Made by a program: the position numbers and the translations under genes. From contig NZ_JAURXB010000066.1 of assembly GCF_030654605.1 (NCBI RefSeq), positions 37,260 to 101,259 of the forward strand: a DNA stretch of 64,000 nucleotides, written 5' to 3'. Within the stretch, counting starts at the first letter, position 1. Every line of letters starts with the position of its first letter. Shown here piece after piece: positions 7,392 to 16,284 of this stretch. The notes beneath the pieces were generated by a model. That model did no database searches, was not told the DNA's origin, and worked only from the letters and a program-made list of their open reading frames with translations. The stretch comes from Bradyrhizobium sp. (GTDB lineage: Bacteria; Pseudomonadota; Alphaproteobacteria; Rhizobiales; Xanthobacteraceae).

Positions 7392-8381
7392 TCAGTTAGC
7401 TTGACGATACGTCAGACGCTTGCCAGCCGCGCCTTTGACGGCAAGGTCTGCCCGTTCACCATCGGTCACACCGAGCGCGGAACGGTTTGAATAACGGAAG
7501 TCGAATTCCGAGAGATAGCGGTGCAGGTGCTTCTCGCTGCAATGCTGATAGACGCCCTTCATGCCGCGCTTGAACACCGAATAGTAGCCTTCAACCGTAT
7601 TGGTCGTGATGACGGTGGTTTCGACAACCGGCTTGCCATCGGGGCGCAGCTTGTCAGTTACCTCATTCCAATAGCGGACGTATTCGTCCTTGCTGTGGTT
7701 GACAGTGTCGTGGCTCGCAAACTCACGCCCGACCTCTTTGTAAGAGTGGTATTCGTCGGTCATCAGCTTGGCCTCGCGGCTCAAGTTGGCACGCAAGATC
7801 GGTGCGATATCGGCAATTGAAGTGCCTTCGATATGGAAGCTACGGGCAGAGCCTCCGCGCTCGACCAGGGTAAGGACGATATTTTTGTTCGACAAGCCGC
7901 GCTCGCCCTTCTTGGGCTGGCCTTCAAGAAAGCCATAATACGTTTCGTCAACTTCGACCGCGCCGCCGCCACTGCCCATGGGAGGCATAAGGCCGCCAGC
8001 GCGCATCGCCTCGCGGATACGATGGGTCAGAAACCATGCGGACTTGTAGGTAATGCCCAAGGCCCTGTGCAACTGATGGGAGCTAACGCCCTTCTTTGAC
8101 GAAGCCATCAGGAAGAATGCCTGAAGCCACACGTTCAGCTTGATGTGGCTGCTTTCCATGACGCTCTTGGTGGTGACGCTGAAGTCCTTGCGGCATTCCT
8201 TGGTGCGGCAGCGGTAGACGCCCGGCTTCTTGGTAGCAAAGGACTCGTTGACAGTGCCGCAATGCGGGCAAACGCGATCGGCTCCCCAGCGCAGGGCTTC
8301 AAGGTAGGTCCGGGCAGCTTCGACGCTCTGGAAGTGGGGAGCGCTGAACTTGGACTGCTGGGGGTTCTTGGCGGCGGGCAT
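7392..8381 (-). CDS. IS1595-family transposase
   Basis: The 329-residue protein starts with a zinc ribbon (VCPHCG ... CRTKECRKDF, residues about 37-65), followed by a helix-turn-helix-like LMASSKKGVSSHQLHRALGI. A DDE-type core follows, with EVDETYYGF, LMTDEYHSY and NTVEGYYSVFKRGMKGVYQH. This order defines IS1595-family (ISXO2-like) transposases. The frame is intact. I could not find a matching pair of terminal repeats. The stop codon is only 36 bases from the right end of the IS5-type element, so that insertion may have removed or interrupted this element's end. Confidence 0.88.
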   Translation of the reverse strand: MPAAKNPQQSKFSAPHFQSVEAARTYLEALRWGADRVCPHCGTVNESFATKKPGVYRCRTKECRKDFSVTTKSVMESSHIKLNVWLQAFFLMASSKKGVSSHQLHRALGITYKSAWFLTHRIREAMRAGGLMPPMGSGGGAVEVDETYYGFLEGQPKKGERGLSNKNIVLTLVERGGSARSFHIEGTSIADIAPILRANLSREAKLMTDEYHSYKEVGREFASHDTVNHSKDEYVRYWNEVTDKLRPDGKPVVETTVITTNTVEGYYSVFKRGMKGVYQHCSEKHLHRYLSEFDFRYSNRSALGVTDGERADLAVKGAAGKRLTYRQAN

Positions 8382-8514
8382 GGCGTCATTCCGTTCTGAT
8401 GCCCGAAAACTAAATCATGTGCCGTGTGGTGTAAAGTATATAATTCCGGTTGACTCCACTAGAACAAAATAGGAACATTCGACCATTGCCCTCACCATTT
8501 CCGGGAGCCACGCC

Positions 8515-8715
8515 ATGTCCGAAACCGCTTCACTGCCCGACATCGATCATTACGAACAGGCCTGCGACCAGGCGATCGCGATGTGCGACGGAAACCTGCG
8601 CAGCACGATCAAGGCGCTGATCATGGCCAACGAATATCTGGAAACCGAATTGCAGGAACTGCAGGCGGCGGTGTCATGCGGCTGTACGCCGGCCTCCAAC
8701 AGCGACGCCGCCTGA
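8515..8715 (+). CDS. Small acidic protein of unknown function
   Basis: The 66-residue protein is mostly helical (DIDHYEQACDQAIAMCDGNLRSTIKALIMANEYLETELQELQAAV), with a cysteine-containing CGC segment near the end. No family is recognised. It marks the return to high-GC core-like sequence after the IS elements and lies 40 bases upstream of another small gene on the same strand, so the two may be co-transcribed. Confidence 0.6.
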   Translation: MSETASLPDIDHYEQACDQAIAMCDGNLRSTIKALIMANEYLETELQELQAAVSCGCTPASNSDAA

Positions 8716-8755
8716 CCGAGCGAGCAAGACCCCGAGTAAGACTTGGAGCAACACC

Positions 8756-9007
8756 ATGGCCGATGTCACCTATTACGTCGCAATGCCATTCCTGCAGGAC
8801 GACACCGGTTCGCCGGTCGCGGGTGCGGCGGAGGAATGCCAGAGTTCCTCCGGCGCGCTGCGGCGCGCGGAGGTGTTGTCGAGGGCCGCGGGCTCGATCG
8901 GCGCGGTCGCGTTCAGCCGCACCGGCGATCCCCTGATCGGCGAATTCAGCGACGCCCAGCTGCTGCGAAAATTCGGCAGCGTGCCGGATGATCTGAGCGG
9001 GCTGTGA
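8756..9007 (+). CDS. Small unknown protein
   Basis: The 83-residue protein starts MADVTYYVAMPFLQDDTGSP and contains a C-terminal IGAVAFSRTGDPLIGEFSDAQLLRKFG segment. A helical centre (ALRRAEVLSRAAGSIGAVAF) lies between two strand-rich ends. I do not recognise the family. The ATG at 8756 is preceded by GGAGCAACACC. An overlapping frame starting at 8743 is a shadow. It is tail-to-tail with the epoxide hydrolase gene. Confidence 0.6.
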   Translation: MADVTYYVAMPFLQDDTGSPVAGAAEECQSSSGALRRAEVLSRAAGSIGAVAFSRTGDPLIGEFSDAQLLRKFGSVPDDLSGL

Positions 9008-9044
9008 AAAGCCCGGTCAGCATCTGCTCAATATCTCCCTGGCA

Positions 9045-10202
9045 TCATCGCAGATCCCGGAAGAAGGCGCGCACCTCATCGGCGAGCAGCTCCGGCTGTT
9101 CCAGTGCGGCGAAATGTCCGCCCCTCGGCATGATGCTCCAGCGCCGGATATCGGTGAACACGCGCGCCGCGGCCGTGCGCGGCGGCCTGACGATTTCGCG
9201 CGGGAATTCCGCATAGCCCGTGGGCACCGAAATCGTGGCACCCGCGGGAAAGATCGGCGAGCCGTGCAGGCGGGCGTAATAGGGCCAGAACGACGAGCCG
9301 ATCGCGCCGGTGAACCAGTACAGCGCGATGTCGGCGAGCATGCGGTCGCGGCCGATCGCACGCTCGACATCGCCATCGCAATCGGACCAGGCGCGGAATT
9401 TCTCCACGATCCACGCCGCGAGCCCGGCGGGCGAATCCGTGAGACCGAACGCAAGCGTCTGCGGACGGGTGCCCTGAATCGACTGATAGCCGGTCTCTTC
9501 GCGCATCCATTGTGCGAGTTCGCTGAGGTAACGCCGTTCCTCCTCGTTCGGATTGGGAAAGGCGGAGGGATCGCGGCCCGCGGCCATCATCAGGTTGATG
9601 TGGATGCCGATCATCCGGTCGGCATAGGCATAGCCGAGCCGGCTGGTGACCGCCGCACCCCAGTCGCCCCCTTGCGCGCCGAAGCGGCCATATCCCAGCA
9701 CATCGCGCATGAGGGCGGCGACGCAATCCGCCATTTCGGGGACGCCGAACCGCTTCTGGCCGGGTTGAAACGAGAGGCCGTATCCGGGCAGCGACGGCGC
9801 CACCACGGTGAAGGCGTCGCGCGCATCGCCCCCGAAGCGTGCCGGATCGGTGAGCCGCGGGATGATATTGAGAAATTCGAATACCGACCCCGGCCAGCCG
9901 TGCAGCAGGAGCAGCGGCATCGGATCCGGCCCGACGCCGGGCACATGCAAAAAGTGGAGATCGATGCCGTCGAGCGGGACGCGGAATTGCGGAAAGGCGT
10001 TCAGCGCGGCTTCCTCGGCCCGCCAGTCGAACGTGTCGCGCCAGTATTCGGTGAGTTGCCGGAGATAGGCGACATCGGTGCCATAGGCCCATGCGTCTCC
10101 GGGCGCCTGGTCCGGGAAACGGGTGCGGGCGAGACGGTCGCGGAGGTCGGCAATATCGGCGTCCGGGATACGAAGCGTGAAGGGGCTGGGTTTGATGGCC
10201 AT
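9045..10202 (-). CDS. Epoxide hydrolase, EHN-type alpha/beta hydrolase
   Basis: The 385-residue protein begins with the N-terminal epoxide-hydrolase (EHN) module (FTLRIPDADIADLRDRLARTRFPD ... TFDWRAEEAALNAFPQF). The oxyanion-hole motif HGWPGS lies near residue 100, the nucleophile elbow GGDWG near residue 175, and the catalytic histidine in GGHFAALEQPE near the C-terminus. This is the usual length and order for soluble microsomal-type epoxide hydrolases, which open epoxides to diols through an Asp ester. The natural substrate cannot be read from the sequence. Confidence 0.88.
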   Translation of the reverse strand: MAIKPSPFTLRIPDADIADLRDRLARTRFPDQAPGDAWAYGTDVAYLRQLTEYWRDTFDWRAEEAALNAFPQFRVPLDGIDLHFLHVPGVGPDPMPLLLLHGWPGSVFEFLNIIPRLTDPARFGGDARDAFTVVAPSLPGYGLSFQPGQKRFGVPEMADCVAALMRDVLGYGRFGAQGGDWGAAVTSRLGYAYADRMIGIHINLMMAAGRDPSAFPNPNEEERRYLSELAQWMREETGYQSIQGTRPQTLAFGLTDSPAGLAAWIVEKFRAWSDCDGDVERAIGRDRMLADIALYWFTGAIGSSFWPYYARLHGSPIFPAGATISVPTGYAEFPREIVRPPRTAAARVFTDIRRWSIMPRGGHFAALEQPELLADEVRAFFRDLR

Positions 10203-10292
10203 GATCCTGCTCGGCGGTTGGACAGACCGCCCAGCTTCTAGAAACCGCCGGCTCTCGTCCAGCGGCGGCGTCAGCAGGCCGGAAAACGGCCC

Positions 10293-10997
10293 TTACGTCT
10301 CGTGCCGCCGTTGCGCCTTGCGCACATACATCGCGCTGTCGGCCGCTTCCAGCGCGCGGCCGGCCTCGGCATGAGGGCCGAGGATCGCGACGCCGGCGGA
10401 AGCGCCCGCGGTGACGCTGCGGCCGCGAAAGGTGAATGTCAGCTGGTCGATGGCTTGCTCCAGCGCCGCCGCCTTGGCCTTGGCGTCGGTTTCGCTCAGG
10501 TTCCACAGCAGCAGCGCGAACTCGTCACCGCCGAGCCGCCCGACCATGTCGGACGAGCGAATCTGGCGCAGCAGCACTGCCACGATCGCCTTGAGCACCT
10601 GATCGCCCGCGGCATGTCCGAAGGCGTCGTTGATCGGCTTCAGGCGATCGACGTCGAGCACGATCAGCGCGCCGCTGGCATGATAACGCTTGATATAGGC
10701 GATCGCGCGGTGGAGCTCGCGCTCGAAGCCGCGCCGGTTGGGAATATCCAGCAGGAAGTCGATATCAGCGGAAGCCTGCAGTTCCTCGATCCGCGCCTGC
10801 GCCTTGGCCAGCTGGGCCCTGAGCCGGCGAACGGCCCGCCTGGCGTCATCCGGCGGCGCGGCCGCCAGCGCCTTCGCCGGCCTGGCGCGCTTGGGCGCTG
10901 CCTTGGGCGCTGCCTTGGGCGCGGCCTTGCGCGTCGCCGCAGGGGTTTTGCGGCGTTTCACTGGAACTGGAGCGGTTGTCCTGGTCTTCTTTTTCAT
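10293..10997 (-). CDS. Soluble diguanylate cyclase with Lys/Ala-rich N-terminal tail
   Basis: The 234-residue protein consists of a basic tail with KAAP-type repeats (about residues 20-45), a coiled coil (RRLRAQLAKAQARIEELQASAD) and one GGDEF domain. GGDEF is intact, and RSSD five residues upstream of it matches the RxxD inhibitory site, so activity and product inhibition are both plausible. The tail is encoded by near-identical 12-base units around 10897-10925, which could vary in copy number. The tail resembles histone-like basic tails and may bind DNA or acidic surfaces; that is inference. Confidence 0.85.
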   Translation of the reverse strand: MKKKTRTTAPVPVKRRKTPAATRKAAPKAAPKAAPKRARPAKALAAAPPDDARRAVRRLRAQLAKAQARIEELQASADIDFLLDIPNRRGFERELHRAIAYIKRYHASGALIVLDVDRLKPINDAFGHAAGDQVLKAIVAVLLRQIRSSDMVGRLGGDEFALLLWNLSETDAKAKAAALEQAIDQLTFTFRGRSVTAGASAGVAILGPHAEAGRALEAADSAMYVRKAQRRHET

Positions 10998-11163
10998 GGG
11001 GCATCCCTGATCAAGGCTTGCCGGAATTCACCAAGACAGGATAGTCCATTCCAGATCCCTTGCCATGGCATGGCCAGACCTTGGCCAGACCCAATTGGCC
11101 AAACCTTGGGGCCGCCCCTATAATCCGGCCTATGCTTTTGGATTCCCGAAAAGAATTGACCTT

Positions 11164-11652
11164 ATGACCGCCCCCGTCGCCATTATCATGGGAAGCCAGT
11201 CGGACTGGGACACCATGCGCCATGCCGCCGACACCCTGGCCGCGCTCGGGATACCCTGCGAAAAGCGCATCATCTCGGCGCACCGCACTCCGGACCGGTT
11301 GTTCGCCTTTGCCAGGGGCGCCAAGGCGGCCGGATTCAGGATCATTATCGCCGGCGCCGGTGGCGCGGCCCACCTGCCGGGCATGGCCGCGTCACTGACG
11401 GAACTTCCGGTGTTCGGCGTTCCCGTCGAATCCAAGGCGTTGTCCGGGGTCGATTCGCTCTATTCCATCGTCCAGATGCCGGCGGGTGTTCCGGTCGGGA
11501 CGCTGGCGATCGGCAAGCCCGGCGCCATCAATGCCGCCCTGCTCGCCGCCAGCGTGCTGGCGCTGAACGACCCCGACCTGTCGGCCAGACTGGCCGCCTG
11601 GCGCAAGGCGCAGTCCGAGGCGGTAGCCGAGCGCCCGGAGGGTTCTGCGTGA
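11164..11652 (+). CDS. purE: N5-carboxyaminoimidazole ribonucleotide mutase
   Basis: The 162-residue protein has the PurE signature residues: GSQSDWDTM at the N-terminus, SAHRTPDRL near residue 40, and [14 protein letters not shown] near residue 65. It converts N5-CAIR to CAIR in purine synthesis. The ATG at 11164 was chosen because the conserved core begins within six residues. The stop overlaps the start of purK (GTGA), so the two subunits of this step are translationally coupled. Confidence 0.96.
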   Translation: MTAPVAIIMGSQSDWDTMRHAADTLAALGIPCEKRIISAHRTPDRLFAFARGAKAAGFRIIIAGAGGAAHLPGMAASLTELPVFGVPVESKALSGVDSLYSIVQMPAGVPVGTLAIGKPGAINAALLAASVLALNDPDLSARLAAWRKAQSEAVAERPEGSA

Positions 11653-12749
11653 CGGCCTCCCATCGGGTGAAGCTGAAGCCCGGCGACACCATCGGAATTC
11701 TCGGCGGCGGACAATTGGGCCGGATGCTGGCGATGGCGGCGGCGCGACTCGGGCTGCGCTGCCAGATTTTTTCGCCCGACCCGGATTCGCCGGCCTTCGA
11801 CGTCGTGCTGAACGCCACCTGTGCGGAATATGCCGATGTCGAGGCGCTGGAGCTGTTCGCCAACGACGTCGGCGTCATCACCTACGAATTCGAGAACGTG
11901 CCGGCCGCCACCGCGATGGTGCTGGCGGCCCGGCGGCCGGTATTGCCCACGCAGAAAATCCTGGAAACCACGCAGGACCGGCTGATCGAAAAGGATTTTG
12001 TCAGGAAGCTCGGCATCGGCATTGCCGACTACGCCGACGTATCCTCGGTCGAGATGCTGCGCGCCGCGATCGCGCGCATTGGCTTGCCCGCGGTGATAAA
12101 GACCCGGCGTTTCGGCTATGACGGCAAGGGCCAGGCGATCATCCGCGAAGGTGACGACATCGCACAGGTATGGGAGGACCTTGCCACCCGATCGGCGATC
12201 CTCGAGGCGTTCATTCCGTTCGAGCGCGAGATCTCGGTGATCGCCGCCCGCTCGGCCGACGGCCAGGTCGAATGCTTCGACGTCACCGAGAACGAGCATC
12301 GCGACCACATCCTGAAAATCTCGCGGGCGCCGGCCGATATTCCGGAAGCGCTGGCGGCACAGGCGCGCGGCATCGCCGAGACCATCGCCAGCGCGCTGGA
12401 TTATGTCGGCGTGCTCGCGGTCGAGATGTTCGTGGTGCAGGGAGAAGGCGGGCCCAGGGTGCTGGTCAACGAGATTGCGCCGCGGGTGCACAATTCCGGG
12501 CACTGGACGCTCGACGGCGCGTCGATCTCGCAGTTCGAGCAGCATATCCGCGCCATTGCCGGCTGGCCGCTCGGCAAGCCGGTCCGTCACGGCCCGGTCA
12601 CCATGACCAACCTGATCGGCGACGATATCAACGACTACGAGCAGTGGTTGACCGTGCCCGGCGCCACCGTGCATCTCTACGGCAAGGGTCCGGCGCGACC
12701 GGGCCGCAAGATGGGCCACGTCACGCAGGTATTTCCGCGCGAAAAATAG
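11649..12749 (+). CDS. purK: N5-carboxyaminoimidazole ribonucleotide synthase
   Basis: The 366-residue ATP-grasp enzyme starts at a GTG that overlaps the purE stop by four bases. Recognisable segments are [17 protein letters not shown] (N-terminal nucleotide-like fold), [22 protein letters not shown] in the ATP-grasp region, and [14 protein letters not shown] at the catalytic centre. PurK uses ATP and bicarbonate to convert AIR to N5-CAIR, the substrate of PurE. It ends 12 bases before the convergent aquaporin gene. Confidence 0.96.
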   Translation: MTASHRVKLKPGDTIGILGGGQLGRMLAMAAARLGLRCQIFSPDPDSPAFDVVLNATCAEYADVEALELFANDVGVITYEFENVPAATAMVLAARRPVLPTQKILETTQDRLIEKDFVRKLGIGIADYADVSSVEMLRAAIARIGLPAVIKTRRFGYDGKGQAIIREGDDIAQVWEDLATRSAILEAFIPFEREISVIAARSADGQVECFDVTENEHRDHILKISRAPADIPEALAAQARGIAETIASALDYVGVLAVEMFVVQGEGGPRVLVNEIAPRVHNSGHWTLDGASISQFEQHIRAIAGWPLGKPVRHGPVTMTNLIGDDINDYEQWLTVPGATVHLYGKGPARPGRKMGHVTQVFPREK

Positions 12750-12761
12750 CCGCCTGCCGAA

Positions 12762-13484
12762 TTAGGCCGGCTTGCGTCCCTCGACGACGCCGGCCGGCTC
12801 GTCGCTGATCCAGCGATAGATCACGCCGCCCAGCACGCCGCCGATCAGAGGCGCCAGCCAGAACAGCCAGAGCTGCGCCATTGCCCAGCCGCCGACGAAC
12901 AGCGCCGGTCCGGTGCTCCGCGCCGGATTGACCGACGTATTGGTGACGGGAATGCTGACCAGATGGATCATCACCAGCGCGAGGCCAATGGCCAGCGGCG
13001 CGAAGCCCGCGGGCGCCTTGCCATGGGTGGCACCCATGATGATGAACAGAAACATCATCGTCATCACCACTTCCATGATGAAGCACGCGACGAGGCTGTA
13101 TTGGCCCGGCGAATGCGCGCCATAGCCATTGGAGGCGAAACCCTTGGCTACGTCGAAACCGGGGGCGCCGCTCGCGATCACATACAGCAGCGCCGCGGCG
13201 GCAACCGCGCCGACCACCTGCGCGATCACATAGGGCAAGACCTGTCCGGCCGGAAAACGACCGCCGGCGGCGAGGCCCACGGTGACAGCGGGATTGAGAT
13301 GACAGCCGGATATGTGGCCGATGGCATAGGCCATGGTCACGACACTCAGCCCGAACGCCAGCGATACGCCGACCAGACCAATGCCGACCTGCGGAAACGC
13401 CGCGGCGATCACCGCGCTGCCGCAACCTGCGAAAGTCAGCCAGAACGTCCCGATCGCCTCGGCGGCATATTTCTTTGAATTCAT
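12762..13484 (-). CDS. aqpZ: Aquaporin Z-type water channel
   Basis: The 240-residue membrane protein has six hydrophobic spans and both half-helix motifs: [12 protein letters not shown] near residue 65 and [13 protein letters not shown] near residue 180. The arginine directly after the second NPA supports a water-selective pore. Length and start ([25 protein letters not shown]) match AqpZ. A glycerol facilitator would have a longer, Asp-containing second motif, which is absent. Confidence 0.93.
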   Translation of the reverse strand: MNSKKYAAEAIGTFWLTFAGCGSAVIAAAFPQVGIGLVGVSLAFGLSVVTMAYAIGHISGCHLNPAVTVGLAAGGRFPAGQVLPYVIAQVVGAVAAAALLYVIASGAPGFDVAKGFASNGYGAHSPGQYSLVACFIMEVVMTMMFLFIIMGATHGKAPAGFAPLAIGLALVMIHLVSIPVTNTSVNPARSTGPALFVGGWAMAQLWLFWLAPLIGGVLGGVIYRWISDEPAGVVEGRKPA

Positions 13485-13732
13485 GACCTCCTTCCTCCTG
13501 TTAGGCTAGAACCTGGGCAGGGCGCGTTAAGGGGCAATGAAGGCTGGGAGCCGATGTTGAGGCGCTTTATCAGGGGCGATTCGGGCCATTTTCGGTATTA
13601 ATCCCCTTCCCCGCAGGTGGACATTGCCGGCTTTGTCTGGTACATCCGCGCGCTCAGGGCTAAGGGCTTGGCCTTTCGCCAGCCCCTCGCTTTACCAGAA
13701 TTCAAATCCGATCAATTGAAAGAGGATGCCGC

Positions 13733-14038
13733 GTGCAGGTTCTCGTTCGCGATAACAATGTCGATCAAGCCCTCAAGGCGCTGAAGAAGAAGATGCAGCG
13801 CGAGGGTATTTTCCGCGAGATGAAGCTCCGCGGCCATTACGAAAAGCCCTCCGAGAAGAAGGCCCGCGAAAAGGCCGAAGCCGTGCGCCGCGCGCGCAAG
13901 CTCGCCCGCAAGAAGCTGCAGCGCGAAGGCCTGCTGCCGATGAAGCCGAAGCCGGTGTTCGGCGCCGGTCCCGGCGCGGAACGCGGTGGCGCCGGCGGCC
14001 GTGGCGGCCCGGGTGCCGGTCCGCGCGGACCGCGCTGA
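13733..14038 (+). CDS. rpsU: Small ribosomal subunit protein bS21
   Basis: From GTG at 13733 (preceded by AGAGGA) the 101-residue protein starts with [20 protein letters not shown] and continues with the basic helix typical of S21. The last 25 residues are a glycine/arginine-rich tail, an alphaproteobacterial extension beyond the 70-residue enterobacterial form. S21 binds the 30S platform and helps initiation. A strong terminator follows at once. Confidence 0.95.
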   Translation: MQVLVRDNNVDQALKALKKKMQREGIFREMKLRGHYEKPSEKKAREKAEAVRRARKLARKKLQREGLLPMKPKPVFGAGPGAERGGAGGRGGPGAGPRGPR

Positions 14039-14066
14039 CTCGTCGCACAGATTTTGAGCCGAAAAC

Positions 14067-14090
14067 GCGGGCCTTTCGGCCCGCATTTTT
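14067..14090 (+). terminator. Rho-independent terminator of rpsU
   Basis: GCGGGCC, loop TTTC and GGCCCGC form a perfect 7-bp stem followed by ATTTTTGTTTT, 28 bases after the stop codon. Confidence 0.9.
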
Positions 14091-14159
14091 GTTTTGACCA
14101 TGCATTTTGCGCTACGCCGGGCTACCAATACCGCGTTGGCCGCGCGGATATTTGCAACA

Positions 14160-14792
14160 ATGGTCTTTCCGGTACTTCCCCCATTTCCCGGATACTGGCG
14201 TCTCGGCGCTCGCATATCGGCCCCGGTCGCATTGCTCGCGCTCGGGCTCGGCGGCTGCTCTTTTGACCTCGGATCATGGTCGTCAGCGCCCGAGAAGGAG
14301 GCCGCCCCGAAGGCGGAGCCAGCGGTGCCGGCCGTCGCGGGCGATGCGCACGGTCACGCCACACGCGCCCAGGCGCTGGCAAAGTCCGGAAAAACCGAGG
14401 AGGCGCTGGCCGAGTTCGACAAGGCGATCACCATCGATCCGCACCATGCCGAGGCGCTGTACAACCGTGGCCTGCTCTATCAGCGCGAAAGACAGCACCA
14501 ACTCGCGGTCGACGACTTCACTTCCGCCAATGGCCTGACGCCGCAGCGCGCGGAACCGTTACTGGCGCGCGCCATCAGCTATCTCGCGATGGACAAGTTC
14601 AAGGAAGCCGCCACCGATCTCGACGAGGCGGTGCAGGCCGACCCGCAAAACGCACTGGCATGGACGACGCGGGGACAGGCCTATGAACGCCTCGGCGACA
14701 AGGACAAGGCCAAGGCCTCCTATGGCCGTGCCATCGCCATCCGTCCCAAGGACGACGCCGCGCGCAGCGGCCTGGCGCGCCTCGGCGGTTAG
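14160..14792 (+). CDS. TPR-containing lipoprotein
   Basis: From ATG 14160 the protein has 210 residues. An N-terminal hydrophobic stretch ends in a lipobox-like LGLGGC, so export and lipid attachment are likely. After a short proline/alanine linker come at least three TPR units (AQALAKSGKTEEALAEFDKAITIDP, AEALYNRGLLYQRERQ, AWTTRGQAYERLGDKDKAKASYGRAIAIRP). TPRs mediate protein contacts. In-frame starts at 14094 (TTG) and 14100 (ATG) exist, but they lie within a few bases of the rpsU terminator and lengthen the signal sequence unusually. Confidence 0.75.
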   Translation: MVFPVLPPFPGYWRLGARISAPVALLALGLGGCSFDLGSWSSAPEKEAAPKAEPAVPAVAGDAHGHATRAQALAKSGKTEEALAEFDKAITIDPHHAEALYNRGLLYQRERQHQLAVDDFTSANGLTPQRAEPLLARAISYLAMDKFKEAATDLDEAVQADPQNALAWTTRGQAYERLGDKDKAKASYGRAIAIRPKDDAARSGLARLGG

Positions 14793-14813
14793 CTGGCCGC
14801 AACGGGCTTTGGG

Positions 14814-15794
14814 CTATTTCGGCAATACGACATGAAACACCGATTTGGCCGCCGACAGCACGTCCTCGGCCGTGCTGCGGGCCCGCGCTAGCGGCCCCGA
14901 ACCCTCGACCCGCCCCACCGTTTCCGACGCCTCGGCCCGCAGGTCGAGCGGGGGCGACGGGATGTCGGCCGGCGGCGTCGGCCGGCGGGGACCGTCGTTC
15001 CGGGACGCCGCGGCATAAGGCGGCTTCAACTCCTGATATCCCGTCGTCGAATCGACGGACTCGTGGACAGGCGTCGAGACCATGATCGGCGGCGGCAGCG
15101 GCCGGACCGCAGGCGCCAACACGACACGGGGGGTATCCGGGATGCGAGCGACCTCCGGGACACGGGCCGCGTCCGGGGTGCGGGCGACTTCCTGCGGTCG
15201 CGGCGACCCATCGTTGGAACCGCGCAGGCGGTCAATCGCCGCGCGGGCCAGATCATTGGCGTCGCGACGCTCTTCCAGTGCGCTGGCGGCCTCGGCCGGC
15301 GCAGGCTGGGCAGGCGTCGATGCCACCACCGGCGCAGGCGCCGGAACGGTCCTGGCGGCAGTCCTTTCACGCGGCGCAAGCTGGTGCCGCCGTGTCTCGG
15401 CTGGAATCGAAGCGGTCTCCGCCGGCTTGTCGGCGACGTTCTCTCCGGACTTTTCGTGCTTCTCCTGGGCCTTTTCGGCGGCGGCCTTCTCGAGGATCGC
15501 CCGTTCCGAGATCCCCTTCGCCTTTACGCCCGGGCCGCGGGCGTTGCCGATTTCGACGGATGTGTCGGCTGTCTTGTCGGCTGACTTTTCGGTTGTCCTG
15601 GCATCCGCCTTGATGTCGGTTTTGGCAACTTCGGGCGCAGCCTTCGGATCGACGGTCGAAACCGCCGATGCGACCGGGGCGCTCGGGCCGGGCTTGCTGA
15701 CGATGTAATGATTGACGATGTAGGCCCCGATGACGGTTGCTGCCACCGACGGCAAGATGTCCACCGCAAATTTCGCAAGATACTTTTTCAGCAT
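14814..15794 (-). CDS. Single-span membrane protein with long Pro/Ala-rich region
   Basis: The 326-residue protein starts MLKKYLAKFAVDILPSVAAT, with one transmembrane helix (residues about 13-32). The rest is low complexity, rich in Ala, Pro, Glu and Arg, with repeated PDAARVPEVARIPDTPRV-like units. The compositional bias suggests a disordered periplasmic or cytoplasmic tail. No enzymatic domain is visible and I do not recognise a family. A start 19 codons upstream is possible but adds a segment unrelated to membrane insertion. Confidence 0.65.
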   Translation of the reverse strand: MLKKYLAKFAVDILPSVAATVIGAYIVNHYIVSKPGPSAPVASAVSTVDPKAAPEVAKTDIKADARTTEKSADKTADTSVEIGNARGPGVKAKGISERAILEKAAAEKAQEKHEKSGENVADKPAETASIPAETRRHQLAPRERTAARTVPAPAPVVASTPAQPAPAEAASALEERRDANDLARAAIDRLRGSNDGSPRPQEVARTPDAARVPEVARIPDTPRVVLAPAVRPLPPPIMVSTPVHESVDSTTGYQELKPPYAAASRNDGPRRPTPPADIPSPPLDLRAEASETVGRVEGSGPLARARSTAEDVLSAAKSVFHVVLPK

Positions 15795-15947
15795 ACCGGA
15801 ACTCCCCGCAGCTGATTGATGCGGGAACTTTGAGGCGCATTGAGGGATCAACTGCGACAGATCGGTGGCAATCGGCTGATCCTGCGTGACAATCCGTTCA
15901 CGGCAGCGTCAGCCGGCGGCCGATCGTGAAGCCACCCGGCGGCGGGC

Positions 15948-16232
15948 TCAGGGCTTCAGCTCGACTTCCAGGAACACGATTTCGCTGGATGACTCGTTAA
16001 GCACGTCATGCTCGACGCCGGCCTTGCGGAAATAGGATTTTCCTGTCGCGAGTTGCGCCTTGGAGCGCTCCCCGTTGGGCGCCACGATGGTCATTTCGCC
16101 CGAGGTTACGGGAACGATGACATAGTCCATCCCGTGGGTGTGATGGCCGGTGGCGCTGCCCGGCGGCAGCCGCCACTCGGTGACCCGGACTTCTGGTGTA
16201 TCGACCTGAACGTCTGATTGGGCGCTGAGCAT
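15948..16232 (-). CDS. Small single-domain cupin
   Basis: The 94-residue protein is one cupin barrel. Motif 1 is present as GSATGHHTHGMDYVIVPVTSGEMTI (His-His-x-His then Asp/Tyr), and motif 2 as the more degenerate VEHDVLNESSSEIVFLEVEL. Such small cupins bind a divalent metal or act as sensors. It follows the antiporter pair on the same strand with a 52-base gap, so it may be part of that transcription unit. No substrate is suggested by the context. Confidence 0.78.
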   Translation of the reverse strand: MLSAQSDVQVDTPEVRVTEWRLPPGSATGHHTHGMDYVIVPVTSGEMTIVAPNGERSKAQLATGKSYFRKAGVEHDVLNESSSEIVFLEVELKP

Positions 16233-16284
16233 TATCGGTCTCTCCAGCTCGCTGCGGACAAGCTTTCAAACATCCATAGCGCAC

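Noticed and set aside
7357..8460. Terminal inverted repeats of the IS1595-type element
   Set aside because: Only weak matches (TAAGTAAAC against ACTTTACAC) were seen, not a credible pair.
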